Part shown: piece after piece, positions 1-12,156 of the stretch | How positions within the stretch are numbered: position 1 is the stretch's first letter | How the letters are laid out: the number at the start of each line of letters is the position of its first letter | Source: Magnolia sinica | Lineage: Eukaryota > Streptophyta > Magnoliopsida > Magnoliales > Magnoliaceae | Length of the DNA stretch: 64,000 bases | NCBI RefSeq assembly: GCF_029962835.1 | Contig: NC_080575.1 | Span: 42,446,336-42,510,335, forward strand | Reading direction: 5' to 3' | The notes under the pieces: model-generated | Seen by the model: the letters and a program-made list of their open reading frames with translations, nothing else | Database searches by the model: none | Told to the model about the DNA's origin: nothing | Position numbers and translations under genes: made by a program

Positions 1-493
1 ACAGACATCCAAACGACCCCTAAAAGATTGATTTTGTATCAAAACTATAAATACTCCAAATATTATTAAGAAATAATAAGTAAATTTTATATCTTCCAAA
101 AGGAAAAAAAAAAAATCTACATCTGAGAGATGTAGAATGATTGTATAGGGATTTAAAACTAGGAGAGAATAGAACATCAAAAAACAATCAGGAAAACAAC
201 ACAAATAAAAATCCCTATTATAAGTCTAACAACGTACAAAAGAAAATCAAAAGATAGAGAGGGTGATTGACCTTGATCACTAGATCCAACTCCATTTCTT
301 TATCTGGCTGTGTACCGCAGCCCACACGAGCTTTCTGTTAATATGTATATAAAACAAGAAAGGGAAAGGTTGAGAACTCTTCAGCGATTTGGAGGAGATG
401 AAACAGCTTGCAGCGGGCGGACGTAGGCCGCTGTACGCGCGTTCCACTGCGCGCTCTATCCGCCTTCCTTTTCTAATGACTACGACTAAAATG

Positions 494-525
<32 letters not shown>

Positions 526-648
526 CTCTCCCTCTCTCTGCGTTTGTTTCCTTCTTCCCGAAGAAATTCCCGATAATATCTATCCACTGTGAAATTACGG
601 GAGTAGCCTTGGGGGAGGGGCACCATCAAATGAAACGTGTGTTACAGG
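1..648. other. Intergenic DNA with a CT microsatellite
   Basis: No coding region or recognisable mobile element is seen here. A pure CT-dinucleotide run lies at about 493-523 and continues as a looser pyrimidine stretch to about 540. The open frame across it (389-592) is mostly a translation of this simple repeat and is not credible as a gene. The first 350 bases are A/T rich. Confidence 0.6.
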
Positions 649-1186
649 ACGCGGTTTGGATGCTGACCCCAACATCAGCCAGCTAGCTGATGTCAAACTC
701 TGTGGGCCCCACCATAATGTATTTGTTTCTATCCACACCGTCCATAAATTTTTTAAGATCATTTAGTGCATGATTATAAAAATTAGGAATATCAAACACT
801 CAAGTGGACCACAACATAGGAAATAATGGAGATAAAACGTTTACGGTTGAAAACTTCTAGGGGGCTACAAAAGTTTTGGATCAAGATGATATTTGTTGTT
901 TTACCTTCATCCAGGTCTGCGTGACCTTATAGACAGGTTGGATGACAAATAAACATCGATGTGAGCCCTAGGAAGGTTTCATCGGTAGACATCATTCTAT
1001 CCATTGTTTCCTGTGAAATGGTCCACTTGAGCGTTGGACCTGCCTGAATTTTGGGCTCACATGCTGAAGTGAGCTGAAAAAAAAAATGAACGGACGGCGT
1101 GGATGAAAAAAAAAATACATCATGGTAGGGCCCACAGATCTTTGACACAGCTATCTTGCTGATCGGGGTCATCAGCCAAACCGCGT
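649..1186. mobile_element. Foldback MITE-like element of the GTGGGGCCCACC family
   Basis: The ends are inverted repeats: ACGCGGTTTGG followed by TGCTGACCCC at the left, and its near reverse complement GGGGTCATCAGCCAAACCGCGT at the right. Inside, the two halves are also imperfect inverted copies of each other, with a GTGGGCCCCACC-type core near each end and paired statements of 'CAAGTGGACCACA' and 'GGTCCACTTGAG'. The element could therefore fold into one long hairpin. No transposase is encoded, so it would be non-autonomous. No clear target duplication was found at these outer ends. Confidence 0.6.
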
Positions 1187-1238
1187 ACGGTGCACGCGGG
1201 ATCCTTAATCCTTATAATCCAATCACAACTCTGGACGC

Positions 1239-1748
1239 GGATTAAGTGGTGTTGCTAACACCGCCAGTTTGTTGATGTGTTGGACGATGTGGGGCCCAAC
1301 GTGGTGTATGCGTTTTATATCCACGCCGGTCATCCATTTTTTCCGATCATTTTAGTTTATGGATCCAAAAATGAAGCAGATCAAGACTACACCACAGGAA
1401 ACAGTGGAATAATGACATCCACCGTTGAAACCTGTTAAGGGTCCACCGTAATGTTCATTTATCATCCAACACCTTAATAAGGTCACTCAAATCTAGATGA
1501 TGAAGGGAAAACACAAATAGCAACCTGCTCTAAAGCTTTTGTGTCTCCCAAGAAGTAATTAAATGGTGGCCATTCAATCACCACTGTTTCTCGTGGTATG
1601 GCCCACTTGAGCTTTGGATTTGCTTGTGTTGGGATTCATACTCTAATATGGGGAGTGAAACGGATGGATGATGTTGATATAAAACACATACATCATGTTC
1701 GCCCCACAGCCAACACATCTCCACACCAATGCTACTCCACCTAATTCC
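1239..1748. mobile_element. Foldback MITE-like element, same core family
   Basis: The left end reads GGATTAAGTGGTGTTGCTAAC and the right end is its imperfect inverse (CTACTCCACCTAATTCC). The interior follows the same order as the 649-1186 element: a GTGGGGCCC core, a 'TATCCACGCCGGTCATCCA' type segment, then the mirrored half. No coding capacity is seen. The boundaries are approximate because the next copy follows immediately. Confidence 0.5.
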
Positions 1749-2148
1749 GGATTAGGTGGTATCGTGTGGTGGCCCACCGTTATCAATTTGTTTTATATCC
1801 ATGCTGTTCGTTCATCCGTCGTTTAAATCATTTTACGCCATCAACATAAAAATGAATCAGATTCATGGCTCATAGAAAATAGTGGTGATTGGATTAATAT
1901 GATATCTGTGTTTTCCGTTCATTCATTTGTATGATCTGATGGGTGACAAATAAACATCACGGTGAGTCCTGGAAGATTTCCATAGCTTGGTTTTATTGTC
2001 TGCACTACTTCCCATAGCTTAGTCCACTGACAGATTTGCTTATTTTGTAGTTTATGCTGTAAAATGATGCAGCAAAACAGATATGGACGGTGTGGATAAA
2101 CATCAAAGGATCCCGGAGCGCCTGACACATCACACACCACCGCCTCCG
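1749..2148. mobile_element. Foldback MITE-like element, adjacent degenerate copy
   Basis: This copy begins with GGATTAGGTGGTATCGTGTGG directly after the preceding one and ends with a partly inverse CACACACCACCGCCTCC. It shares the interior segments of the family (TATCCATGCTGTTCGTTCATCC, GACAAATAAACATCACGGTG). Two back-to-back copies suggest repeated insertion at one site, or a local duplication. The right edge is uncertain. Confidence 0.4.
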
Positions 2149-3501
2149 CGTCCCCTCGCCAACTTGAGTTGTATAGGATGATGACGCGTGTTTTGGCTGG
2201 GATTCTGCTCGCGTGCGTTCGAAATGAAAAGGAACGGCCGAGATGTGCTTGCTTTTTAGTTGCAACCGGGTAGCAATGGGATACAACTGGCAAAGTTGAT
2301 ATCGCGATCGAATCAAGTCAATCTTTCCAAGTCTCCCATTCCCGTTTTTCCCATGGAAACCTCTCGAGGGGCTCGCTCCGTCTCCCTCGTCAGTCTCCAC
2401 TTACCAGAAAGCCCGCTTCATTTTCATTTTCTGTTTGAATTTTTGCTTCAACAATAATTACCTTGTATATGAGTAATAATTATTTATCTGGATAATTACT
2501 GCATTTTTTTCTCCGTGAATGCACCAGAAACATATTCTTTCAACACTAAATCTAGAAACTCACAACGTGAATGTGGGGCCCACCGTAATATATGTGGCTT
2601 ATCCACCGTGCCCATTTGTTTGTCACGAGCCAGAAATGAGGCAGATCCAAGGCTTAAGTGAACCACACCATAAGAAATAATGGGAATCGAATGTCTGCCA
2701 TTAAAAACCTCCTAGGGCCCTTAGAAGTTTTAGATCAAGATGATATTTGTGTTTTCCCCTTATCTATGTATGGGTTACCCTATGAACAGGTTAGATGACG
2801 AATAAACCTCAATGTAGGCCCAGTGAAAGAAATAAATTTCAATGGTGGAAAAATTAAAGCCACTTTTTCCTTCCTTGTGGACCATTTGAGTGTTGCATAT
2901 GCCTCATTTTTTAACTTATATACCAAAATGTTTTTGTAAAATGGATGAATGGAATAGATATATCATATACATTACATGAGACCTGGATATTTAAGTCAAT
3001 GCTTTTGAACCAGTTTACAAGGTGGAATAACTCACCCATTTTCAAAGCAAGTGAAAAAGTATTAATTACTTATTTACCATAAACTTACATGTACCGTGGA
3101 AAACCAAACAGGTGCTTTTCACATTTTACCTCAACGGCTCTACCTCATCTAAACTAATATTGCCCACGTGAGGGCTATGGAGGGTGCATTTTTTCTCCTA
3201 CTAGCATTTAGTTGCAGAAGAGTAAAATTTTTCTTGGAAAATCTTTCCCTTGCACATTTGATTATTCTCCATTTGATCAACAAAAATGAAATTTGCCCAC
3301 TCGGCAGTTTCCAATGAAATCTCCCCCTTGCACATTTGATTATCTGGAGTTGATATGTGACGGTGATATGGTTGATTAGGCTTGCCGGTGGGCTGGCTGC
3401 CCATTGGGCTTTTGGGCCTGGCCCACCTTTGGTTAGACTTGGGCTACAATATCAAGCTCGAGGCCTGATTTGGGCTTAAAACTCAAGCCTGTTGATTAAC
3501 T
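2149..3501. other. Intergenic DNA with one more degenerate foldback copy
   Basis: A further eroded member of the GTGGGGCCCACC family lies at about 2570-2990, recognised by the core at 2575-2584 and the usual 'AGATCAAGATGATATTTGTG' segment. Nothing else definable is seen. The open frames crossing this stretch overlap repeat sequence on both strands and show no domain. Confidence 0.4.
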
Positions 3502-4113
3502 GCCTATTTGGGCAGTGGGATTAGAAGGGATTAGGTGGGATGGGATTCATCCGGTCGGTGTGCCGATTCCACTCCATATTTGGGAAGAATGGAAAAGCTT
3601 GGAATTAGATTAGATGGAATTGCACCGGGTCTGTGCCAATTTCACTCAATGTTAGCAAGTTGTGTAGGTCCCACCATGATGTGTGGGCTATATCCACACT
3701 GTCCACTCATTTTTTGAGATTATTTTAGAGCACAGGCCCAAAAAATCAAGTAAATCTAAAGCTCAAGTAGACCCCATCATAGAAAGCAATAGCCATTGAA
3801 TACTTACCATTGAAAATTTCTTTGAGGCCACATAGGTTTTGGATCTACCTCATTTTTTAGGCCCATGCCATAAAATGAGGTTACAAAACAAATGAACAGT
3901 TTAAATATAACACGTGTGTTATTCTCCATAATTTCAAATGATAGTAGGTATATCCATTCAATGTACCACCTTATTACCAGCAAAGCATGCCATTAATCTC
4001 ATGCCATTAATCTTATCCCATGGTAATAGGGACAATTCCTGCCATGGGTAATAATTACATTTTTTGAATCCCATCTCACCTAATCCCTTCTAATCCCATC
4101 ACTCAAAGACGCC
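3502..4113. mobile_element. TIR element, copy 1 of a tandem pair
   Basis: The left end (GCCTATTTGGGCAGTGGG) is matched in reverse complement at the right end, where 'AATCCCTTCTAATCCCATCA' runs into CTCAAAGACGCC. The inverted ends extend about 45 bases, including the ATTAGAAGGGATTAGGTGGG segment. The interior includes the GTAGGTCCCACCATGATGTG core. A second copy of almost the same length begins 64 bases downstream in the same orientation. No transposase is encoded. Confidence 0.6.
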
Positions 4114-4176
4114 TAAATGAGCCCAGCTTGGACCACTTACAGAAGCTTGTCAGCCAGACCTAAATCTAACTTTTAT

Positions 4177-4774
4177 GGCGTGTTTGGGCGGTGGGATTAA
4201 AAGGGATTAGGTGGGATGGAATTGCATCTCGTCTGTGCCAATTCCACTCTATATTTGGGAAGAATAGAAAAGCTTGGAATTAGATTAGATGGAATTGCAT
4301 TGGTCCCGTGTCAATTTCACTCAATGTTAGCAAGTTGTGTAGGTCCCACCATAATGTGTGGGCTATATCCACACTGTCCACCCATTTTTCGAGATTATTT
4401 TAGAGCATGGACCAAAAAATCAGGTAAATCTAAAGCTCAAGTGGACCCCACCATAGAAAGCAACGGGGATTGAATACTTACAGTTGAAAACTTCTTTGGT
4501 GCCACATAAGTTTTAGATCTGCCTCACTTTTAGGTCCATGCCATAAAAATGAGGTTACAAAACAAATGAACAGCTTAAATATAACACGTGTGTTATTCTC
4601 AGTCATTTCAAATGATGGTGGGTATATCCATTCAATGTATCACTATATTACCAACAAAGCATAGAATTAATCTTATCCCATGGCAGCAGGGACAATCCCT
4701 GCCATGGGTGATAATTATGTTTTTTGAATCCCATCCCACTAATCCCTTCTAATCCCACCGCCCAAAACACACCC
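4177..4774. mobile_element. TIR element, copy 2 of a tandem pair
   Basis: The left terminus GGCGTGTTTGGGCGGTGGG has its inverse CCCACCGCCCAAAACACACC at the right end. It matches the 3502-4113 copy along its full length with scattered substitutions. The two copies are of similar size (598 and 612 bp), so they are separate insertions or a tandem duplication and not fragments of one element. The terminal type resembles short plant DNA transposons, but the superfamily was not settled because no clean target duplication is visible. Confidence 0.6.
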
Positions 4775-5281
4775 TAAGGACATTTATGTATTATTTTAAA
4801 TATAAAAACAACTTTTTTTTCTCTTATTCAATCATTACTTCTGGCCAAACTATCATATTGTTACCGAGATCTGCCTCAAGTCTAACGCCACTCTCACTAA
4901 CTAGACCAACCACATGGCCTTGTGCCCATTACAACAGCGACCTTAAATTGGTTTCTCTCTCTCTCTCTCAAATATGAGAAACACATTGCCTGATCTTAGG
5001 CTCAAACTAAGCATAAAATGTTTCAGGTCAGACTCGGGCTAGCCTATTTTAGCCCATCACATACCAAACCAAACTCAAGCCTATGTTGAATGACGTGAGC
5101 AGAGGCTCGACAAAGCTTGACCCAGGTTGTTGACACCCTTAGTGGTGATTTTAGGGCTTGTGGTGGAAGAGGATGAATATTTCATACCTTGGATAAGTAT
5201 AGTACTTCAAACGTAAGCACTGTTGAATATGCCCCGTTGGGGCTTACTTGTGGAAACCAGGTGGGTCCTACACATGTTTCC
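4775..5281. other. Host flank of the Tat element
   Basis: This is non-coding DNA between the TIR pair and the Tat retrotransposon. It contains a CT run near 4951-4969. The last five bases (TTTCC, 5277-5281) are the left copy of the Tat target duplication. Confidence 0.5.
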
Positions 5282-5969
5282 TGTTGGGTATAAAAGTAGT
5301 TCAGGTCAGATAGGTCGACTTATGAAATGGACCAACTCTACAAAACATCACGGCCCTCAAAATCCGAGCCAATAAGGGCCTCTATATTCAAAAACAAGTT
5401 GACCTTTAAGGAGGTCGATGTAACTATAAGGACCATAGAAAAGATTGCAATCATAAAGTCACTCATACAGCCAATTATCGACCAAACCCATAGGTTGGTA
5501 ATAGATCGGCCAAAACACAACCTTGGATCAGTACAATAGCTCGGCTTTAACTCAACAATAGCAAATTGCCTATTACGATCCATACACGAATTAAGCAGTC
5601 CGGAAGTATCTCCAACGGTCTAAATATCTCTCCTAAGATCTTCGGGATTAAGAGATTAAGATAAAATCTCTGTACACATCCCAGATCCAAACGAATCCCC
5701 TTCCAAATTATCAGAAAGATTCATCACGACGCCTACATCTTATTCCTATAAATAAAGGTATTCTAAACCTTTGAAAGGTATGTATACTCATACTAATACT
5801 TATCTGGTGACTCTTTTCTAAGAGATCATCCCCTTTAAAAGACATAGTGTCCTGACTTAAGCATTGGAGGGTCCCCTGCACTAGTCAGGGTCTCCTTTGT
5901 CTCTTTTCTTGACGTGTGTAGGTCCAGAAGGGTCCACCAAGGGCGGTCTACCGGAAAACTGCATCAACA
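5282..5969 (+). repeat. 5' LTR of the Tat element
   Basis: The LTR begins TGTTGGGTATAAAAG and ends GCATCAACA, so it has the usual TG...CA termini. A TATA box (CCTATAAATAAAGG) lies near 5746-5759. The sequence after the LTR (TTCGGTGCCTTCTGTGGGAAC, from 5971) has the form of the primer-binding region seen in many Tat elements, but I could not assign a tRNA to it. Confidence 0.9.
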
Positions 5970-6303
5970 GTTCGGTGCCTTCTGTGGGAACAACGTCATA
6001 AGTCGTTCCACCTCTATCAACGATCACCCTAAATTCTACAATGGATAGGGGAAAGAAGAAGGTTTGATCCCCTACAGTGGCGATTCCGATCACGACCATA
6101 CCTGCGCCGGATCGAGCCTCGCAATCTGTAGAGCAGCCAAGACAACCAGAATAACAAGAGAGCCATTAGGGCTCTTCATCGCAGCATCAAGTTACTTCTG
6201 GCTCATGTAGACGTGGCCAGCGAACTCGTGCCAGGAACGGTCAACTGAACAATCTGGAAAGAGAATTCAGACACATGAGGGCAAACATGGGCTACGAAAA
6301 CAG

Positions 6304-7822
6304 ATGCTGGAGCAGATGCAGCCCCAACATACACTGAGAGCTAATGGAGAGGACGGGCAACAAAGCCATAGTCCTCGACTTTCCTGCGTATATACTGCCC
6401 CCCAGCCGAGCCAACAAGGTAGCTCGACCAAGCCTGTCCCATCTCACGTTTCTGGGATCGTCCTTTTGCCCGCCTCTGACCTACGACACGAGTTGGATCG
6501 GAAGAGGCGCGGCAAAGCCCCGATCGAAACTACTGTCGATAGTGGAGAACCATGGAAAGCCGAACTGAAAAGTTTACGAGATCAGATCGGCAACGTACAA
6601 CAAACATACCGAGCCAATGCGACAATGACTATGGTGGAGGAAACCGAGTCCCCATTCACTGCTGACATCCTGCAGGCACGACTGCCAGACAAGTTTCGCT
6701 TACCTTAGATCACCCCCTTATCAGGAAACACCGACCCTTTAGAACACATGGAATCCTTTCGGATCTACATGTGACTTCATTATGCTTTAGATGCGGTCAT
6801 GTGCCGAGCTTTCTCCTTAACCTTGTCCGACGCTGCCTGGCTATGGTTTAAGTAACTGAAACCGAAGTCCATCAATTCATTCTGTCAGCTTAGTCAAGCC
6901 TTCGTCATGAATTTCATCGGAGGGAAAAAAAGACTCAAAGCACTTGCCCATCTTCTACATGTGGTTCAAAAAGAGGGCGAACTTCTAAAAGACTACATCA
7001 AGCGCTTCAACTTAAAAGCACTATAAGTTCAGAAGCATTCGGACAAGGTCACCCTAAACGTTATCATGAGCGAGCTGAGGGATAAGTCATTCCTCTTTTC
7101 TCTAGACAAGAACCCCCCCTGCCACGATAGCTGAGTTTCTGAATCGATCGCAAAAATACGCCAATGCCAAAGAGTCTCGGATCTTATGAGACGCTGCCCA
7201 AAGCAAGAATCTTCCGGCCAAAGAGCATGCGAAGGCCGAGCCTAGCTCAACCAATGCAAATAAGAAGAGGAAAGATGACCGATCTCAAGACAACCGTAGG
7301 CCGAACAAATGGCCGGACAGTAAGTTTAAAACCTACACTCCTCTCAACAAGACATCGGAGCAAGTCTTGATGGAAATTAAGGACAAACGCATTCTCCATT
7401 GGCTGAACAAATTGAAATCCAAACCTGATAAGAGAAGCAAGAACAAATACTGCTTCTTCCACTGGGATCATGGTCAGAATACGAGCGACTGCTTCGACCT
7501 CAAGCAGGAAATCGAAGTGCTCATTCATGACGGCCACCTTGGAGAATACGTCAGCAATAGAGGAGATCGTATCATAGCCGTTAAGGAACAACCAATCAAT
7601 AATCAGCCAACTGGAGAAATCCACACCATCTTTGGAGGCTGCAGAGGTGGAGGTGACTCGAATAATGCTCGAAAGGTGCGTGCAAGAAGCATTAGTTGCC
7701 TTGAGGAGGAAGTTCTGCTCCTCGGCCGACCTTCGAAAGAGCAAAAGGTGGGAAAATACAACATAGCTTTCACTGAAGAAGACACCAAGGTATCCACCAC
7801 CCCTACGACGATGCGTTGGTAA
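6304..7822 (+). pseudogene. Tat gag (broken)
   Basis: The region encodes the remains of the capsid/nucleocapsid polyprotein. An N-terminal open stretch runs 6304-6708. The middle (about 6715-7160) reads as a retrotransposon gag domain with segments such as AAWLWFK and DYIKRFN, but it has several in-frame stops. The C-terminal stretch (7367-7822) carries a nucleocapsid-like motif, CFFHWDHGQNTSDC followed by a leucine/lysine segment, which is the Tat form of the zinc-binding region. No frame spans the whole gene. Confidence 0.8.
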
Positions 7823-8390
7823 TTTCTCTAACCATAGTCAATCGAAAAGTATTTCGAATCCTCGTCAACACTGGATCATCAGCAGATGTACTTTTCGCCC
7901 AAGCCTTCGATAAGACCGGAGTTAGTCGGTCTTTACTTTGACCTATCAAAACTCCATTGCTTGGTTTTTCAGGTGGACAGGTCATGCCAGAAGGAGTCGT
8001 TCAGCTCCCCCTCTCAGCCGGAGATGGACAAAGCCAGACCACCGTGATGGTCGACTTCCTTATAGTCGACCAAGCCGCTATCTAAAATGCTATTCTGGGA
8101 CGACCATCTCTGAACCTCCTGCGAGCAATAATGTCGACTTACCACCTGGCCATGAAATTCCTAACCGAACAAGGTGTTGGGACCGTGAAAGGCGATCAAC
8201 ATAATGCTCAACAGTGTTATGCGATGACACTGAAAACCCCGCACGAGGTAATGACCATTGCTTCCCTGGATCCATGCGAAGAGTCAGAGGAGAGAGGCCG
8301 CCTTGTGGAAGACCTCGTTCCGATCCCATTGGACGAATCCCAGGACAATTCAAATCGGGTCGTCCTTAACTACATCATTGCGTGAGAACG
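7823..8390 (+). pseudogene. Tat aspartic protease region (broken)
   Basis: The retropepsin motif reads NTGSSADVLF near 7867-7896, where a working enzyme has DTGSSADVLF, so the catalytic aspartate has become asparagine. Downstream the family segment [14 protein letters not shown] is present just after an in-frame stop (about 8081). A further stop follows SRSLL near 7940. The protease would normally cut the Gag-Pol polyprotein; this copy cannot. Confidence 0.75.
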
Positions 8391-9195
8391 TAATGGCGCT
8401 CCTTCGACGATATGTGGACGTCTTTGCATGGTCTCATAAAGACATGCCCGGCATCAACTCCAAAGTCATTATGCACCGACTGAATGCCAACCCTGCCCAC
8501 TGGCCGATCTGACAAAAATGATGTGTTGTCGGTCTTGAGAGGTACGCAATCATAGGAGAAGAGGTCAACAAGCTCCTCAAATTCGGATTCATCGAGGACG
8601 CCTACTATCCAGATTGGATAACCAATGTAGTCCTAGTAAAGAAGGTAAATGGAAAGTGGCGGGTCTATGTGGACTACACGAACCTGAATAAGGCCTGCCC
8701 CAAGGATAGTTTTTCTCTCCCTTGGATCGACCAACTAGTCGATAGCAAGGCGGGACATGAATTGCTCAGATTTATGGATGTTTATTCTGGTTATAATCAA
8801 ATTACAATGCATCCTCATGACGAAATAAAAACTACCTTTATCACTGACAAAGGCCTTTATTGCTACCGAGTCATGTCATTTGGGTTGAAATATGTTGGTG
8901 TTACTTACCAACGACCAGTCAACAAAATGTTCGCCCGACAAATTGGGTGGACAATGGAGGTTTATATCGACAACATGCTCATCGAGAGCATAAAAGCGAC
9001 AGACCATGTCACTAACTTAGAAGAGATGTTCCTCACCCTTCGCAAATATCGAATGAAATTGAACTCGAATAAATGTGCCTTTGGCATTAGCTCGGGGAAA
9101 TTTCTCGATTTCCTGGTCAGCCAACGAGGGATCGAGCCCAATCTAGAAAATATTAAAGCTCTCCTTGAGATGCAATCACCGAAAATGACCAAAGA
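8391..9195 (+). pseudogene. Tat reverse transcriptase, first part (split by a solo LTR)
   Basis: The N-terminal part has the familiar VDVFAWSHKDMPGI segment (about 8415-8456). The palm domain is open from 8669 to the insertion, with YTNLNKACPKDSF, FMDVYSGYNQI and MSFGLK. The active-site box reads YIDN at 8963-8974, not Y-(V/I/M)-D-D, a loss of the second catalytic aspartate by one G-to-A change. The gene is cut at 9195 after ...MTKD and resumes at 12162 beyond the nested LTR. Confidence 0.85.
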
Positions 9196-12156
9196 TGTAA
9201 CACCTTGAAATTCGGGGGTCGAGCATAACTCAGCTCCCGAGTTCCAAAACATCACTTATGCAACATATTTAATGATGGATGTATGTTGACTGTATTAGTG
9301 CATAAAACATGGAATAGATTAAGCCAAAACACATATATAATTCAGGGATAAGTGAATAAAGCAAGTGGAAGACTTATAGAAATATATGTGTACAAGTGTA
9401 AATCCCTGAAGTACATTCACCAACCAGGTCGTATGAAAGTGTTGCATTAACAAAATTACAAGTATCAAGTTACATCATTTAATTTTTAAAAATAATCCCA
9501 GAGTCCCGCGCATCAGAACAAGTTCGCTAGAACCCGTCTGAAAACTGCATATAGGAGAAAGCAGCCTCATCATCATCCATCTCCCACATCGAACCTAAGG
9601 GGTGGGTGTTTAACACGCCCGAACGTGGGAGTGAGTGATCAACTCGCTGGAACAATAATGCAAAGGTTGATAAAGCAGAAAATTAAATAAATCCTAAGTA
9701 CTCTTATTAATGCAAGGATGCATGCAGAATGATGCGTGCCCTCACGCGTACACCCTCAGCGTCTTCATCTTACGTTACGTATGACACCACCTCAAAGTGC
9801 GCCACATCTACAAAGCACATGCAAATGCGGTGCATGAATATGGTTACCGAGTTGTTATTAGTCCTTTTCATACAGCAGGATTGGGAAGCTAAGATACCTT
9901 CCTCATATCACCATCCAAACAGTGATCCATTCTAGGGTCGTCAATCCTAGACATCTCATACGATCATATTGTTGTAGGTCGTTGCAAAGGGCTCGTCACC
10001 AATTAATGCACGCCTTTCATACCTTTATTACCACAGTTCGGCTCGTCACCTCATTGCGGTATCCAAGTATGCTCGAGGTCACTACAAAAGGGCTCGTCAC
10101 CAATTAATGTAGGCCGATAGCACGAATATAGTGTCCCATACCACCATAATCGGCTCACGAGTTTAGTTGCTCACTGGTCACTACGGGGAGGCTCGTCACC
10201 CCAGCGTAGGCCGACAGCTCGACCACGGTGTCCCATACCACCATGTCTGGCTCATGAGTCTTAGCGGATCAAGGTACCATGGTTATTAGGATTTCAACTG
10301 TAAGTTCGGTACCCTAGATTCAAACAGTAGCGTCCATACATGGTGAACATACATCGAAAAATCAGGTTACTTGACGAACTCGACTAGCACGAGCGCACGT
10401 TGAGTTGAACGACATAGAGTGCGCAAACACTCCGCGTGGCCAAACCACTGCCGACAACTCTAATACGGCTCGGGTTCATCTAATCATGTCCTTTGTGGCG
10501 AAAGCGATATCAGCCACAACCTTAAGGCAGATTACCGATTTCCTGGACTATTCATGGTCCCAAACACAGTACACTACAACAGATAATCATATTAAATGTA
10601 GAACAGTAATGGAGCAACAACTCAATTCATGTGGTACTTAAGTATTTGAAGAATATCAACTTAACATAAATGTAAGCATAAGCAATGCTTGAAATTAAAT
10701 AACAAGGAATGTAACTAGCAAGAAGGAAATCATGCACATCAATAGGAGTGTTGAGAATCACTTCTCAACGCCCGCAATTAGTGTAATAAGTTACACTTTA
10801 GATCATTCAGGCATTTCTACAAACACTTAGAATACATGATCAACATACATGACGTATGTTAAACCACAAGCATTTGGACAATTCCTTTTACCAAGGAGTT
10901 GTCATACATACATCTAGCATACATACACGACAAATAATCATGGCAAACACAAGTGCATATTTTATACGTATAGGGTACTTTATACATACACATAGAATAC
11001 ACAAATCTCAATATAACACATGCATATCGGGAACGCAACAAAAACATAACATTTGGCATGTGAAATCTCATCCATAACAAGAATAAATCATTAACTGGCA
11101 TTGAAAGCCTTGAAAACCATAACCTATACACTTAAAGTCCGCACCTTAAGCCAGAAAAGAAACACCGAACTGATTTAGACGAGTTGTCTTCGTCAACGGC
11201 GATAGAATACCCTAAAACAAAGAATAGAAATGAGATACAGCAACACCAAGACTATTCTAAGCTCTAACACAGATTAGGGTTAGGTTAACTTACCCCAAGA
11301 TGAACTCAGAATCGTCAGAATAACGATTCAAAGTAAAGGTTCAAGGATGCAGAAGAATAGGAAAGAATCCAAGATGATTCACCAACTTCTCTCTCACTAT
11401 CTCTCTCTTTTCCACTCTCTTTCCAAGCTAGGGTTAGAGAAAATTCGTATGGAAAAGAGAGCTAGGGTTTAAGGACTATAAATAGGCCTCATATTGATGA
11501 AAATAACCCCAGGGCCAAGGTATATTTAAGGTATAACCAAAACCTGACTCTCGCGATCCAACGAAGCACTTCTGGTGGGCCTATAACCACGAAAGGTCGG
11601 ACTTAAGCTCATTGACCATGGATCTAGGTCAGGCTGTGGCGGACCACACTCAAATCAACGGTCATGGAAACTCGATCTGGTCCACAAGCACAAGGATATG
11701 CCTGGGCTACCTTCCCTAATCAAAGGGTGAAATTGGGTCAGAATCCAACGGTCAGATAGCTTAAAATTGTCGCGCAAGCGACACGACTCAGATTTCATAA
11801 AAGCTTATTAAATTTCCAACCGTTCTCACACTCTTCACTCCGAACTCAATCAAATCGACCCAGAACATCACATGGACTTGATTTTCGAGGTGATGGTCAA
11901 GTCTAACATAGTAACCGCAACAGCCTCGCGATCCAGGTCCGATCCAGAACTTCTAAAAATTCCCCAGAACAACTGGATTTAGCGATGGATCTCAGATTTC
12001 AGAGTAACATAACGTTAACTAATCTACAAGTTTAGAGTCATGCAGATCGAATTTAAAGTGATTGATGCGAATTTCACAAGCAATCGAGCATAACGCTAAT
12101 TACCCCAAAAACAACTACTTAAGGAAAGATTAGCACAAATTTTTCAAGGTCGTTAC
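9196..12156 (-). mobile_element. Solo LTR nested in Tat pol, minus orientation
   Basis: The insert begins TGTAACACC and ends GTTACA. It is flanked by AAAGA on each side (9191-9195 and 12157-12161), and its removal rejoins the reverse transcriptase frame. It has no coding region. It is the reverse complement of the family member at 14839-17991, sharing the terminal sequences and the ...CTCGTCACC... subrepeats. A TATA-like TATTTATAG (minus strand, 11477-11485) lies in the position expected for the LTR promoter. The length of 2961 bp and the absence of internal sequence fit a solo LTR left by LTR-LTR recombination. Confidence 0.85.
9950..10275 (-). repeat. Subrepeat array inside the minus-strand solo LTR
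   Basis: Several imperfect units recur here, each holding GGCTCGTCACC, a 'GTAGGCCGA' segment and a 'GGTGTCCCATACCACCAT' segment. The same array appears in reverse complement in the other solo LTR at about 16880-17165. Unit lengths are uneven, near 60-110 bases. Confidence 0.7.

Noticed and set aside
389-592. A small open frame rich in leucine and serine near the window start
   Set aside because: It is mainly a translation of a CT microsatellite and has no recognisable domain.
5327-5583. Open frames on both strands within the Tat LTRs (also at 20847-21125)
   Set aside because: They lie entirely in the LTRs, appear in both copies with changes that are not synonymous, and match no protein I know.
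5971-5991. A firm tRNA assignment for the Tat primer-binding site
   Set aside because: The sequence has the general form seen in Tat elements but I could not match it confidently to one tRNA 3' end by reading.
9950-10275. A CRISPR-like array because of repeated units
   Set aside because: The units are imperfect, of uneven length, have no unique spacers of constant size, and lie inside a plant LTR that has a mirrored copy.
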